A stretch of DNA of 34,617 bases from JBLKSS01 sp047607725 (GTDB lineage: Bacteria > Pseudomonadota > Gammaproteobacteria > Enterobacterales > Enterobacteriaceae), in the NCBI RefSeq assembly GCF_047607725.1, contig NZ_JBLKSS010000069.1, positions 1 through 34,617 on the forward strand, in the 5' to 3' direction. Within the stretch, counting starts at the first letter, position 1. The number at the start of each line of letters is the position of its first letter. The notes under the pieces were generated by a model. It searched no databases. It was not told the origin of the DNA and saw only the letters and a program-made list of their open reading frames with translations. Shown in pieces: positions 9,188-18,160 of this stretch. The translations under genes and the position numbers were made by a program.

Positions 9188-9728
9188 GAGGTCCTCGGTA
9201 TAACCAATGAGAGGCATGCACTACCCGTGCGCCACTCGCCAGATAAAGCCGCAGCGCCGGCAGATTGGCGGTTTGCGTCGCCACCCTCAGTTGCCGGAAG
9301 CCGCGGCTGCGGCACCAGCCCAACGCCGCGCGGCACAGGAATTTGCCGGTGCCGCGACCGCGGGCGGCGGGAGACACCGCCAGCTGGCCGATACGCGCCG
9401 CTTGCCCCCCGATATCCCTGAACGTCACCAGCCCCGCGATACCGTCGGGTCCTTGCGCCACCAGGCAGAGGTGATCAAAACTGCCCCGTACGGCGTTTTC
9501 CACCCACTGCGCGTAAAAGCGCTGGCGCTCTTCGTCGCTGAACCACGGCGCCCGAAAGCGGCTTTGCACCAGCGTCTGCACCGCCACTTTTGCCTGTACC
9601 AACGCAAATCCCGCCAGCACCGACGGTGTCAGACGCGGCGTGGCGTCATCAAACACGACGCGGCCCAAGCGGCGGCCGAAAAAGTCGCTCTCCCAGGCCA
9701 GAAGATCAATACTGGCGTGGGCGGACAT
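9174..9728 (-). CDS. wecD: WecD dTDP-fucosamine acetyltransferase, internally deleted
   Basis: WecD (RffC) is the GNAT acetyltransferase that makes dTDP-Fuc4NAc for ECA. The C-terminal GNAT fold is readable: SRFRAPWFSDEERQRFYAQW, ENAVRGSFDHLCLV, the acetyl-CoA loop ARGRGTG and the closing HWLYR. The N-terminus (ASIDLLAWESDFFG) is also clear. Between them LAGFALVQAKVA is joined in frame to VQTLVQSRFRAPW, so about 43 residues of the E. coli protein are absent and the product is 184 rather than 224 residues. The frame is kept, but the lost part belongs to the N-terminal lobe, so activity is doubtful. It overlaps rffH by 23 bp upstream and wecE downstream. Confidence 0.85.
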   Translation of the reverse strand: MSAHASIDLLAWESDFFGRRLGRVVFDDATPRLTPSVLAGFALVQAKVAVQTLVQSRFRAPWFSDEERQRFYAQWVENAVRGSFDHLCLVAQGPDGIAGLVTFRDIGGQAARIGQLAVSPAARGRGTGKFLCRAALGWCRSRGFRQLRVATQTANLPALRLYLASGARVVHASHWLYRGPHDSI

Positions 9729-10587
9729 GGAGCAGATCCATCAGGTATTGGCTGTAGCCGGTTTTCGCCAGCGCCAGCGCCGTGTGCCGCACGCCGTCAT
9801 CATCGAGCCAGCCGTTGCGCCAGCCGATTTCTTCCAGGCAGGCGATTTTAAACCCTTGCCGCTTCTCGACCGTCTGCACAAAGGTACTAGCCTCTATCAG
9901 GCTGTCGTGGGTGCCGGTATCCAGCCAGGCGAAACCGCGTCCCAGCAGCTCGACGTGCAGCCCGCCCTGCTCCAGATACATCTGATTTATCGAGGTAATC
10001 TCCAGTTCACCCCGCGCCGAAGGCGTGACCCGTCTCGCGAATTCCACCACCTGGCGATCATAGAAATAGAGACCGGTTACCGCCCAGCGGGAGCGGGGAT
10101 GGGCCGGTTTTTCCTCCAGCGCGACGGCGCGGAAATCGTCGTCGAACGCCACCACGCCAAACCGCTCGGGATCCATCACCTGATAGGCGAACAGCGTCGC
10201 GCCCTGCGCGCGCGCGGCCACCTGCCGCAGCTTGGGGCTAACGCCCTGACCAAAATAGATATTGTCGCCAAGCACCAGACAGCAGCGGTCGTCGCCGATA
10301 AAGCTTTCGCCAATCAGGAACGCCTGCGCTATCCCTTCGGGACTGGGCTGAGCGGCATAGGTCAGACGAATACCGAACGCGTCATCCGCGCCGAGCAGCC
10401 GCTTGAATAACGGCATTTCTTCCGGGGTGGTGATTATCAGGATGTCGCGGATCCCCGCCAGCATCAGCACCGACAGCGGATAATAAATCATCGGCTTGTC
10501 GTACACGGGCAACAGCTGTTTGGAAATCCCGCGGGTGATCGGATAGAGGCGGCTGCCGCTGCCGCCCGCCAGAACGATACCTTTCAT
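9706..10587 (-). CDS. rffH: glucose-1-phosphate thymidylyltransferase RffH
   Basis: RffH (an RmlA-type enzyme) makes dTDP-glucose from Glc-1-P and dTTP, the entry to dTDP-Fuc4NAc. The 293-residue product equals the E. coli length. The nucleotide-binding signature LAGGSGSRLYPITRGISKQL is at 6-25, with LVLGDNIYFG, EEKPAHPRSRWAVTGLYFYD and WLDTGTHDSLIEAS further on. No lesion is seen. It sits 14 bp after the rffG remnant. The same activity feeds dTDP-rhamnose synthesis for O-antigen, which may explain why it is intact when its pathway partners are not (inference). Its position between rffG and wecD favours rffH over an O-antigen rmlA. Confidence 0.95.
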   Translation of the reverse strand: MKGIVLAGGSGSRLYPITRGISKQLLPVYDKPMIYYPLSVLMLAGIRDILIITTPEEMPLFKRLLGADDAFGIRLTYAAQPSPEGIAQAFLIGESFIGDDRCCLVLGDNIYFGQGVSPKLRQVAARAQGATLFAYQVMDPERFGVVAFDDDFRAVALEEKPAHPRSRWAVTGLYFYDRQVVEFARRVTPSARGELEITSINQMYLEQGGLHVELLGRGFAWLDTGTHDSLIEASTFVQTVEKRQGFKIACLEEIGWRNGWLDDDGVRHTALALAKTGYSQYLMDLLHVRPRQY

Positions 10588-10601
10588 CTGTCCTCCTCGC
10601 C

Positions 10602-11599
10602 TTACTGGCCCGGCCCGAGGCCGAGACGTTCGCCGCGATAGCTACCGTCCAGCACCCACTGCCACCATTCATGATGGGTTAAATACCACTGCACGGTCTT
10701 GGCCAGGCCGCTGTTGAAGGTTTCCTGCGGCCGCCAACCCAATTCGCGCGCAATTTTACCGGCGTCAATCGCGTAGCGCTGGCCTGCTCCAGCAGCGCGC
10801 ACAGCGCTTCCACCACGTCGATGTTGCGCCGCTCGTTATGGCCGCCGATGACATAAGTTTCACCGGGACGGCCGCGGGTCACCACCTGATAGAGCGCGCG
10901 GGCATGATCCTCCACATACAGCCAGTCGCGGATCTGGCCGCCGTCGCCGTACACCGGCAGCGGTTTACCCGCCAAGGCGTTAATAATCATCAGCGGGATC
11001 AGCTTTTCCGGGAAGTGATAGGTGCCATAATTATTGGAACAATTCGTCACCAGCACCGGTAGGCCATAGGTGCGCATCCAGGCGCGCGCCAGGTGGTCGC
11101 TGGCGGCTTTCGAGGCGGAATACGGGCTACTGGGCGCATAAGGCGAGCTTTCGTTAAACCGGCTACCGTCATTGGGCAGGTCGCCGTACACTTCATCGGT
11201 GGAGACATGGTGAAAGCGAAAGGCGGCGCCCGCGGCTGTAGACAAGGTCTGCCAATACCCGCGGGCCGCTTCCAGCAGAATCGAGGTCCCGGTGATGTTG
11301 GTATCGATAAACGCCGCCGGGCCGTCAATGGAGCGATCGACATGGCTTTCCGCCGCCAGATGCATAATGGCATCCGGCTGGAACTCAGCGAGCAGCCGCG
11401 CCATTGTCGGACCGTCACCGATATCGGCGCGGGCGAAACGGTAATGGGGATGGCCGTCGACCGGCGCCAGCGAGTCCAGATTGCCGGCATAGGTCAATTT
11501 ATCCACCACCAGCACCCGATCAGCGGTGGCGCCGAGAATATAGCGCACCAGCGCCGAGCCGATAAACCCCGCGCCGCCGGTAATCAGCAGGCGTCTCAT
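10602..11599 (-). pseudogene. rffG: rffG dTDP-glucose 4,6-dehydratase, frameshift with deletion
   Basis: RffG is an extended short-chain dehydrogenase of about 355 residues. From the start at 11599 the Rossmann motif GGAGFIGSALVRYIL, the HVSTDEVYGDLP segment, the active-site YSASKAASDHLARAW and NCSNNYGTYHFPEKLIPL are all present. After ALCALLEQ (about 10785) roughly 28 codons are missing and the frame shifts. The correct C-terminus (RYAIDAGKIARELGWRPQETF to YRGERLGL) continues in another frame to 10602. The ATG overlaps the wecC stop as ATGA. The NAD and catalytic parts survive, but the C-terminal substrate domain is disrupted. Confidence 0.93.
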
Positions 11600-12858
11600 C
11601 GCCAGACTCCGCGCATATCCACCACCCAGCGCTGACGGATAGCGGAAGGCGCGAGGGCGCGGAATTGACGATGGTCCACCAGCATGACCAGAACATCGGC
11701 CGTCGCCAGCGCCAGATCCCTGTCCGCCAGGGTGACCAATCCGTCCAACGATGCCGGCAGCGCGTCAACATTCGGCTCCACCGCCAACGTCTGGCCGCGA
11801 TACCAACGGGCGATGAGCTCTGTCACATGCAGCGCCGGGCTTTCACGCAGGTCGTCGATATCCGGTTTAAACGCCAGCCCGAAGCAAGCGATGGTCACAT
11901 CGCTGCTGCCGCGCCCGCTGTCGTTAAGGCAATCCGTCACCGCCGCCTTCACTTTTTCCACCACCCAATCGGGTTTGTCGTCATTAACCTGGCGCGCGGT
12001 GCGGATAAGCCGCGCCTGCGCCGGATTCTGGGCCACGATAAACCACGGATCCACCGCGATACAATGGCCGCCGACGCCCGGTCCCGGCTGCAAAATATTG
12101 ACCCGCGGATGGCGATTGGCCAGCGCTATCAGCTCCCAGACGTTGATTTACTGTTCCGCGCAGATGACCGACAGCTCATTGGCGAAGGCAATGTTCACAT
12201 CGCGGAAGCTATTCTCGGTCAGCTTACACATTTCGGCGGTACGGGCACTTGTCACCACGCATTCCCCTTCCAGGAAGATGCGATACAGCTCGGCGGCGTG
12301 CGCCGAGCAGCGCGGCGTCATGCCGCCGATCACCCGGTCATTTTTAATTAGCTCCACCATGATCTTGCCAGGCAGCACCCGCTCCGGGCAATAGGCGATA
12401 TTGATATCCGCCGCCTCTCCCGCCTGGTGCGGGAAGGTCAGATCGGGACGCGCGGTCGCCAGCCAGCCGGCCATCTGTTCGGTTGTTCCCACCGGCGACG
12501 TGGACTCAAGGATCACCAGCCACCCCGGCTCTAAAACCGGCGCCAGCGATAACGCCGCCGCCTTTACATAGCTAAGATCCGGCTCATGGTCGTCCTGAAA
12601 GGGTGTCGGTACGGCGATGAGGAACGCGTCCGCCGGCTGCGGCTGGCTCACCGCCCACAGCAGACCCTGGCGCACGGCATCGGTCACTACCCGGTCCAAA
12701 TCCGGTTCAATGATGTGTATCGCGCCGCGGTTGATGGTGTCCACCGCATGCTGATTCGTGTCTACTCCTATCACCCGTTTGCGGCGTGAGGCAAACGCCG
12801 TGGCGGTGGGCAGACCGATATACCCCAGTCCAATAACGGAAATTGTGTCAAAACTCAT
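11596..12858 (-). pseudogene. wecC: wecC UDP-ManNAc dehydrogenase, in-frame stop
   Basis: WecC oxidises UDP-ManNAc to UDP-ManNAcA for ECA. All 421 codons are collinear with the family: VIGLGYIGLPTATAFA at the N-terminus, LIAVPTPF, ESTSPVGTT, the catalytic-region LTENSFRDVNIAFANELS, then PGPGVGGHCIAVDPWF and ACFGLAFKPDIDDLRESPA. The only break is a TAA at 12148-12150, where E. coli has the Gly of CADQGINVWEL. A Gly codon (GGN) is at least two base changes from TAA, so the gene has probably been unselected for a while. The stop falls before the catalytic Cys in GGHC, so the truncated 236-residue product cannot be active. Confidence 0.94.
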
Positions 12859-12862
12859 GGAT

Positions 12863-13984
12863 TCACCTACTATCTTTTTTTAATACCGTGATAATCCGCT
12901 CACAGGCGTGGCCATCGCCGTAGGGGTTATGCGCCCGGCTCATCCGTTGATACGCCTGGGTATCATTCAGCAGCTGCGATACCGCCTGGTGAATCGCCTG
13001 CTCGTCCGTCCCTACCAGCCGCACGGTGCCAGCCGCCACCGCCTCCGGCCGCTCGGTGGTATCGCGCATCACCAGCACCGGTTTTCCCAGAGAGGGGGCT
13101 TTTTCCTGGATCCCGCCGGAATCCGTCAGAATAATCGTGGCGCGATTCATTAAATAAACGAACGGCAAATAGTCCTGTGGATCAATTAATTTTATATTGG
13201 CGATACCGCTAAGCATACGGTTTACCGGTTCGCTGACGTTAGGATTAAGATGCACCGGATAGACCACCTGCACGTCGGGGTGATCAAGCGCGATACGCGC
13301 CAGCGCGGCGCAAATGCACTTGAAACCGTCGCCAAAGCTCTCGCGGCGGTGGCCGGTGACCAATATAATCTTCTGCACGCCGTCGAGAAACGCGTAACGC
13401 TTATCCAGGCTGGTGCGCAGCCCTGCATTGCTCATTACCCGGTCCCGCACCCAAAACAGCGCGTCGATGACCGTATTGCCGATCACCGCGATACGCGCCG
13501 CCGGCAGCCCCTCCGCCAACAAATTGGCGCGGGCATTGTCGGTGGGCGCGAAATGCCAGCGGGCCAGGTGGCCGGTCAATTTGCGATTCGCCTCCTCCGG
13601 CCAGGGAGAGGACAGATCGCAGGGGCGCAGGCCCGCTTCCACATGGCCCACGGGGATATGTTGATAAAACGCCGCCAGACTGGCGGCCAGGGTGGTGGTA
13701 TCGCCATGCACCAGCACAACGTCTGGACGGAAGTCGTCCAACACCGGCTGCATGCCGGTCAATATGCGGCTGGTTATCTCGCCAAGGCCCTGCGCCGGGC
13801 GCATGATATCTAAATCGTAATCGGGCACGATCGCAAACAGGCGCAACACCTGATCTAGCATCTCGCGATGTTGGGCCGTCACGCAGACGCGGGTCTCAAA
13901 GGCCGGATCATCGGTCAGAGCCAGAACCAGCGGCGCCATTTTGATGGCTTCCGGGCGTGTGCCAAAGACGATCAACACTTTCAC
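12863..13984 (-). CDS. wecB: UDP-GlcNAc 2-epimerase WecB, with odd residues at conserved sites
   Basis: WecB interconverts UDP-GlcNAc and UDP-ManNAc. The GTG at 13984, giving VKVLIVFGTRPEAIKM, aligns with E. coli MKVLTVFGTRPEAIKM and has AGGGAA in front; a longer in-frame start at 14032 is unlikely. The 373-residue product is full length (E. coli 376), with TAQHREMLDQVL, VHGDTTTLAASLAAF, HVEAGLR, PWPEEANR, VTGHRRESFG and PVHLNPNV. Several normally fixed sites are changed: GLRTGDLYSPWPEE reads GLRPCDLSSPWPEE, QEEAPSLGKP reads QEKAPSLGKP, and one Thr of the DTTTT run is missing. The frame is intact, but these changes suggest relaxed selection or lost activity. The UDP-ManNAc it would make has no intact WecC to receive it. 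Confidence 0.9.
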   Translation of the reverse strand: MKVLIVFGTRPEAIKMAPLVLALTDDPAFETRVCVTAQHREMLDQVLRLFAIVPDYDLDIMRPAQGLGEITSRILTGMQPVLDDFRPDVVLVHGDTTTLAASLAAFYQHIPVGHVEAGLRPCDLSSPWPEEANRKLTGHLARWHFAPTDNARANLLAEGLPAARIAVIGNTVIDALFWVRDRVMSNAGLRTSLDKRYAFLDGVQKIILVTGHRRESFGDGFKCICAALARIALDHPDVQVVYPVHLNPNVSEPVNRMLSGIANIKLIDPQDYLPFVYLMNRATIILTDSGGIQEKAPSLGKPVLVMRDTTERPEAVAAGTVRLVGTDEQAIHQAVSQLLNDTQAYQRMSRAHNPYGDGHACERIITVLKKDSR

Positions 13985-14091
13985 AACAGTTCCCTTCATT
14001 CTGAGCAAAGCCGGCAACGGCTTGGAATACAATGGGCCGCGCGGCTTAACGGCAGCGGACTATCCCGACAGTTTAATGCCTGTCGGCGGCA

Positions 14092-15118
14092 TTAACGACG
14101 GCGCACCAGCGCGCCGCCCGCACCCAGCAGCATACCTACGGCTCCCCACAAAACAAGCAGGAACAGGCGGCGTGGCTTATCGCGTTTTACCGGCTCTTCA
14201 GGGGTCCTCAAATAACGGTAGGTCTTAAAGCTCTTGTTTAGTACCGGCCCTACATTGAGGGTAGTCAACATCGCGCAGTTTTGGTCGTAATCGGTATCAT
14301 AGGCCGGTCCGGCCGCCTGCAGAGCGTCCTGACGTGCCTGCAAGAGCGGGTGGCCCAGCAGGAACATTTCGGATTGTGGCAAATTCTCGGCGGCGGTCGA
14401 TACCCTGCGCGAGCGCCAGTTTCAACGCCTGATTAAGCTGTTGCCGCTCGCGCTGATACACCGCCTCTCTGCCGCTTTACCTGCGCTTTGAGCGAGACGG
14501 TGCGCACGGCCCAGGCGGCCATGACATCCTCATTGAGATGGTTGGCCGCGCGCTGGTTGGCGAAATCCACATAGCGACGCAGCAGCTGATTGGCGTCCGG
14601 TGCGGTTTCCGCCACCAACCGCGCGCTATCGGGCAGAGTTTTTTCACATCGTCGCGCGGCTGGTACTGAATGGCGTTAATCAACTCATCCAGCAGTACCG
14701 CGTCGGCGTGGGCGTCGCCCTTTTTGCGCGTTTGATAATAGGGGCTGGCGAGCCAGAAATCCCGGCGGGTATCGTAGGATGCGAGCTGGCGCAAAAATTC
14801 CTGATACGCTTCATCGGCAATCGAGGGGGTGTCAGAGGTCGGCAGCGCGGTATTTTTCACATCCAAATTGCGCAAAAACTGCTGCTGGGAGAAATAACTG
14901 CCCAGCACATTCACCGTCGGTTTGTCGGTAATAGCGATGGCCGTCCACTCCTGGCGCACCACGAAGGAGTAGATAAGCGCGCCCAGCGCAAACGCGAGCG
15001 CGCAGGCGATGACGGTAACCTTGCCGCGCCACAGGGCGCATAGCAAACCGCGCAAGTCCAGTTCATTGTCGATAGCCTGTCCCCGGCCGGCGGAGGAGGG
15101 TGAGCTAGCAGGTGTCAT
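14092..15118 (-). pseudogene. wzzE: wzzE ECA chain-length regulator, several frameshifts
   Basis: WzzE is an inner-membrane polysaccharide co-polymerase of about 348 residues. The first 160 residues read well from 15118: a short tail, the first membrane segment (VIACALAFALGALIYSFVV), then FVVRQEWTAIAITDKPTVNVLG. The frame is lost after DDVKKL near 14640, where an A-run differs by one or two bases. The coiled-coil part (VAETAPDANQLLRRYVDFANQ) continues in a second frame to about 14475, shifts again, and once more near 14400. The C-terminus (LPQSEMFLLGHPLLQAR, TYRYLRTPEEPVKRD and the second membrane segment) ends at 14092. At least three frameshifts are present. Its start overlaps the wecA stop by 4 bp. 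Confidence 0.94.
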
Positions 15119-16230
15119 TTTCGCCCCGAATTTCCGTTTAAGGTGGTGTTTTTTTTGTAGTGGCTAAGCCGTCGCTTGGTTCGCTTGACGAAGCGGGCGA
15201 CCCGCCAGGCGCATTTCAGTACGTAGCCATACAGTAAAAACACCCCGATCCACAGCAACAACATGACCGACTCCGGCCAGCGCAGCCAGCGTTCCCCCGC
15301 CACGCCGAAAAACGCCAATAGCGCGGCAGTGAGCGTAATAATGATAAACGCCTGGCGCGAGCTGAAACCCGCGCGCATGATCAGGTGGTGAATATGCTGC
15401 CGGTCGGGCGCAAACGGGCTCATGCCTTTGCGCATCCGGCGGTACATAATGGCTATCATATCCATCAGCGGCACGGCGATAATCCACAGGGCGGTCACGG
15501 GATTCATCGGGTGCCCCCAGCCCTGGGTGCTTTGCAGCAGCAGCCAGATAATCGTGAAGCCGATCATGGTACTGCCGGCATCGCCCATAAACACTTTATA
15601 GCGTCGGCCGAACACCCCAAGGTTTAATAAAATATAGGGCAAAATGGCGGCGATCATGGCAAAACACCACAGCGCCAGGCCCGGATTATTGTCCAACGTG
15701 AGCAGGATGCCCATGGCGCCGAGAGACACGCAGGAAAGGCCGCCCAGCAAGCCGTCGATACCGTCCACCATATTGAAAGCGTTGATCGCCGCCCAGACGG
15801 CGAATAGCGTCACCAAATAGCCGAATGGCCCCAGCACCATTTCCCACGGCCCGAAAATGTAGCCCAGGCTATTAATGTAGCGGCCGCTGAACACCATCAT
15901 CGCCACCGCGACCAGCGCCTGAATAATGGCGCGCACCACTACGCTGATATCGAACCGATCGTCGAGCGCGCCGGTTACGACCAAGACGCCCGCGCACATC
16001 AGATACAGCGCCACGTGGGGAATATAATGATCCATATAAAGAAAGGCGAAGCAGATGCCGGCATAAATGGAAATACCGCCCACCAGGGGGATTTGCCCCT
16101 GATGGCGTTTGCGGCAGTTGGGCTTGTCGACCAGGCCTATTTTTTTGGCAACCTTGCGCGCTAAAAACAAAAAAAGCAAAGAAAACAGAAAAATAGCAAC
16201 AAAATCAGTACTCATATTGAGTATGTTCAC
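15115..16230 (-). CDS. wecA: undecaprenyl-phosphate GlcNAc-1-phosphate transferase WecA
   Basis: WecA (Rfe) starts ECA, and in many enterics O-antigen, by moving GlcNAc-1-P to undecaprenyl phosphate. The 371-residue protein is full length (E. coli 367), with about 11 hydrophobic segments. Family motifs are in place: VDKPNCRKRHQGQIPLVGG, GALDDRFD (the DD motif), NMVDGIDGLLGGL, YKVFMGDAGS and DRQHIHHLIMRAGF. The MNILNMSTDF start at 16230 corresponds to E. coli MNLLTVSTDL. It is the first gene of the ECA operon, downstream of rho. Intactness here, against the broken rest of the operon, suggests service to another polymer such as O-antigen (inference). Confidence 0.96.
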   Translation of the reverse strand: MNILNMSTDFVAIFLFSLLFLFLARKVAKKIGLVDKPNCRKRHQGQIPLVGGISIYAGICFAFLYMDHYIPHVALYLMCAGVLVVTGALDDRFDISVVVRAIIQALVAVAMMVFSGRYINSLGYIFGPWEMVLGPFGYLVTLFAVWAAINAFNMVDGIDGLLGGLSCVSLGAMGILLTLDNNPGLALWCFAMIAAILPYILLNLGVFGRRYKVFMGDAGSTMIGFTIIWLLLQSTQGWGHPMNPVTALWIIAVPLMDMIAIMYRRMRKGMSPFAPDRQHIHHLIMRAGFSSRQAFIIITLTAALLAFFGVAGERWLRWPESVMLLLWIGVFLLYGYVLKCAWRVARFVKRTKRRLSHYKKNTTLNGNSGRK

Positions 16231-16460
16231 AATAGAAAGCTCTCTGCATCCATCAGGTCGTTCAATGCGTCACCATGGTTTACGCCTCAACTCCGATGCC
16301 TTACTCGTTACTGAGTTTTGTGACAACGAAATAGGGTTTCTGTTATCTCTTTATGTTCCACCTGAATCTCCGTCAGGCGTGCAGATAGGATCAAAATCGC
16401 CCGGACAGGCACAGACACGTGTAGCCGGGTACACCAAAGATGTGACTATCCTAGCATTAG

Positions 16461-16490
16461 AAAAGAAAAACGCCACGTTCTCACGTGGCG
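16461..16490 (-). terminator. Rho-independent terminator after rho
   Basis: On the minus strand a perfect 8-bp stem, CGCCACGT against ACGTGGCG, with loop GAGA (16471-16490), is followed directly by TTTTTCTTTT (16470-16461). It lies about 20 bp downstream of the rho stop. It should end the rho transcript before wecA, which then needs its own promoter in 16231-16460. I could not pick that promoter out with confidence. Confidence 0.85.
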
Positions 16491-16509
16491 CTACCCGAGT
16501 TTTTGTGAC

Positions 16510-17769
16510 TTACGAACGTTTCATCATGTCAAAGAATTCATCGTTGGTTTTAGTCATCGCTAACTTGTTCATCAGGAATTCCATGGCATCAATTTCACCC
16601 ATCGGGTGGATGATTTTGCGTAGGATCCACATTTTCTGCAGCTCTTCCTGGGTGGTGAGTAATTCTTCTTTACGGGTCCCAGAGCGGTTGTAATCGATCG
16701 CCGGGAAAACGCGTTTCTCGGCGATTTTACGCGACAGGTGCAGTTCCATATTGCCTGTGCCCTTGAACTCTTCGTAAATCACTTCGTCCATCTTCGAGCC
16801 GGTATCGATAAGCGCGGTGGCGATGATGGTCAGGCTACCGCCCTCTTCCATGTTACGCGCGGCGCCGAAGAAACGTTTCGGACGATGCAGGGCGTTGGCG
16901 TCGACACCGCCGGTCAATACCTTGCCGGAAGCGGGTACAACGGTGTTGTAGGCGCGCGCCAGGCGGGTAATGGAGTCCAGCAGGATAATAACGTCTTTCT
17001 TATGTTCAACCAGGCGCTTGGCTTTTTCTATCACCATTTCGGCGACCTGCACGTGGCGAGACGCCGGCTCGTCGAAGGTCGAGGCGATGACTTCGCCTTT
17101 CACCAGACGCTGCATTTCGGTCACTTCTTCCGGACGTTCGTCAATCAGCAGCACCATCAGCACGCAGTCGGGATGATTATAGGCGATGCTTTGGGCGATG
17201 TTTTGCAGCAGCATGGTTTTACCGGCTTTCGGCGGCGCCACGATCAGGCCGCGCTGGCCGCGGCCAATAGGCGAGGCCAGATCCAGAACGCGCGCGGTTA
17301 AATCTTCGGTAGAGCCGTTGCCGCGCTCCATGCGCAAACGCGAATTGGCGTGCAGCGGCGTCAGGTTTTCAAACAGGATCTTGTTGCGGGCGTTTTCCGG
17401 CTTGTCGTAGTTGACTTCGTTGACCTTCAGCAGCGCAAAGTAGCGCTCGCCCTCTTTCGGCGGACGGATCTTGCCGGAAATGGTGTCGCCGGTGCGCAGG
17501 TTAAAGCGGCGGATCTGGCTGGGGGAAACGTAAATATCATCGGGGCCGGCGAGGTAGGAACTGTCGCTGGAGCGGAGAAAACCGAATCCGTCCTGCAAAA
17601 TTTCCAGCACGCCATCGCCGAAGATATCCTCGCCGCTCTTGGCATGCTGCTTGAGGATGGCAAAGATGATGTCTTGTTTACGCATACGGGCCAGGTTTTC
17701 CAGCCCCATATTCTCGCCGAGGGTCACTAGCTCTGAAACCGGCGTATTTTTTAATTCGGTAAGGTTCAT
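16510..17769 (-). CDS. rho: transcription termination factor Rho
   Basis: Rho is a hexameric RNA-dependent ATPase that ends transcription. The product has 419 residues, the same as E. coli, and no lesion. It begins MNLTELKNTPVSELVTLGENMG and carries the cold-shock-like RNA-binding fold (ILQDGFGFLRSSDSSYLAGPDDIYVS). The ATPase core has Walker A APPKAGKT, LIDERPEEVTE, Walker B DVIILLDSITRLARAYN and the Q/R-loop GGVDANALHRPKRFFGAARN. It lies between trxA and wecA, as in E. coli, with a 391-bp leader from trxA. That length is compatible with the autoregulated rho leader of E. coli, but I see no direct proof of control here. Confidence 0.98.
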   Translation of the reverse strand: MNLTELKNTPVSELVTLGENMGLENLARMRKQDIIFAILKQHAKSGEDIFGDGVLEILQDGFGFLRSSDSSYLAGPDDIYVSPSQIRRFNLRTGDTISGKIRPPKEGERYFALLKVNEVNYDKPENARNKILFENLTPLHANSRLRMERGNGSTEDLTARVLDLASPIGRGQRGLIVAPPKAGKTMLLQNIAQSIAYNHPDCVLMVLLIDERPEEVTEMQRLVKGEVIASTFDEPASRHVQVAEMVIEKAKRLVEHKKDVIILLDSITRLARAYNTVVPASGKVLTGGVDANALHRPKRFFGAARNMEEGGSLTIIATALIDTGSKMDEVIYEEFKGTGNMELHLSRKIAEKRVFPAIDYNRSGTRKEELLTTQEELQKMWILRKIIHPMGEIDAMEFLMNKLAMTKTNDEFFDMMKRS

Positions 17770-17781
17770 AATGGTGGGTTC

Positions 17782-17898
17782 TTAAACTCGGGGTATATCT
17801 CGAACTGATTTTGTGGATGGTATGGCAGCGTAAAACCGTGCCTGTCTATGGCATTTAATCCCGGTAAATCCCGTTTGGGCTGATGAATAGCGACTCAT
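17782..17898 (-). CDS. possible rho leader peptide (38 codons)
   Basis: A short open frame, MSRYSSAQTGFTGIKCHRQ onward, starts at 17898 and ends with TAA 12 bp before the rho ATG. Its place, just before rho in the trxA-rho interval, is where E. coli encodes the 33-residue RhoL leader. The sequence does not obviously match RhoL, apart from a basic, Ser-rich character, and I see no strong ribosome-binding site. Position is the only real support. The rest of the interval (17899-18160) shows nothing I can assign. Confidence 0.25.
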   Translation of the reverse strand: MSRYSSAQTGFTGIKCHRQARFYAAIPSTKSVRDIPRV

Positions 17899-18160
17899 GC
17901 AATATGAATAACAAGGAAGACTGAGATTAAGAGTGCCTAAAACGGATTAATTTAAATCCCGCCTGCCTGACGCCCTCGTTGGTCACGTTTGGTGCTTTCT
18001 TACAACGAGGTGCGGGCAAAGAGTAAAGCTCAGATTCAAACTACAGGTAAGATCACAATGCAGTGGACATAAACTTAGCATGGTTCTTGATGGGCGTCTA
18101 GCGGTCAATATGAGAAATGCTTATGAACGCCAGCGCCCAGAGGAAGATGCGCAATACCGC

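Noticed and set aside
8066..12858. Stop-codon reassignment or programmed read-through explaining in-frame stops in wecE, wecC, znuC, znuA and sfsA
   Set aside because: Both TAA and TAG are involved, the intact genes use them as normal stops, and frameshifts and deletions abound in the same genes or operons. Ordinary decay explains them.
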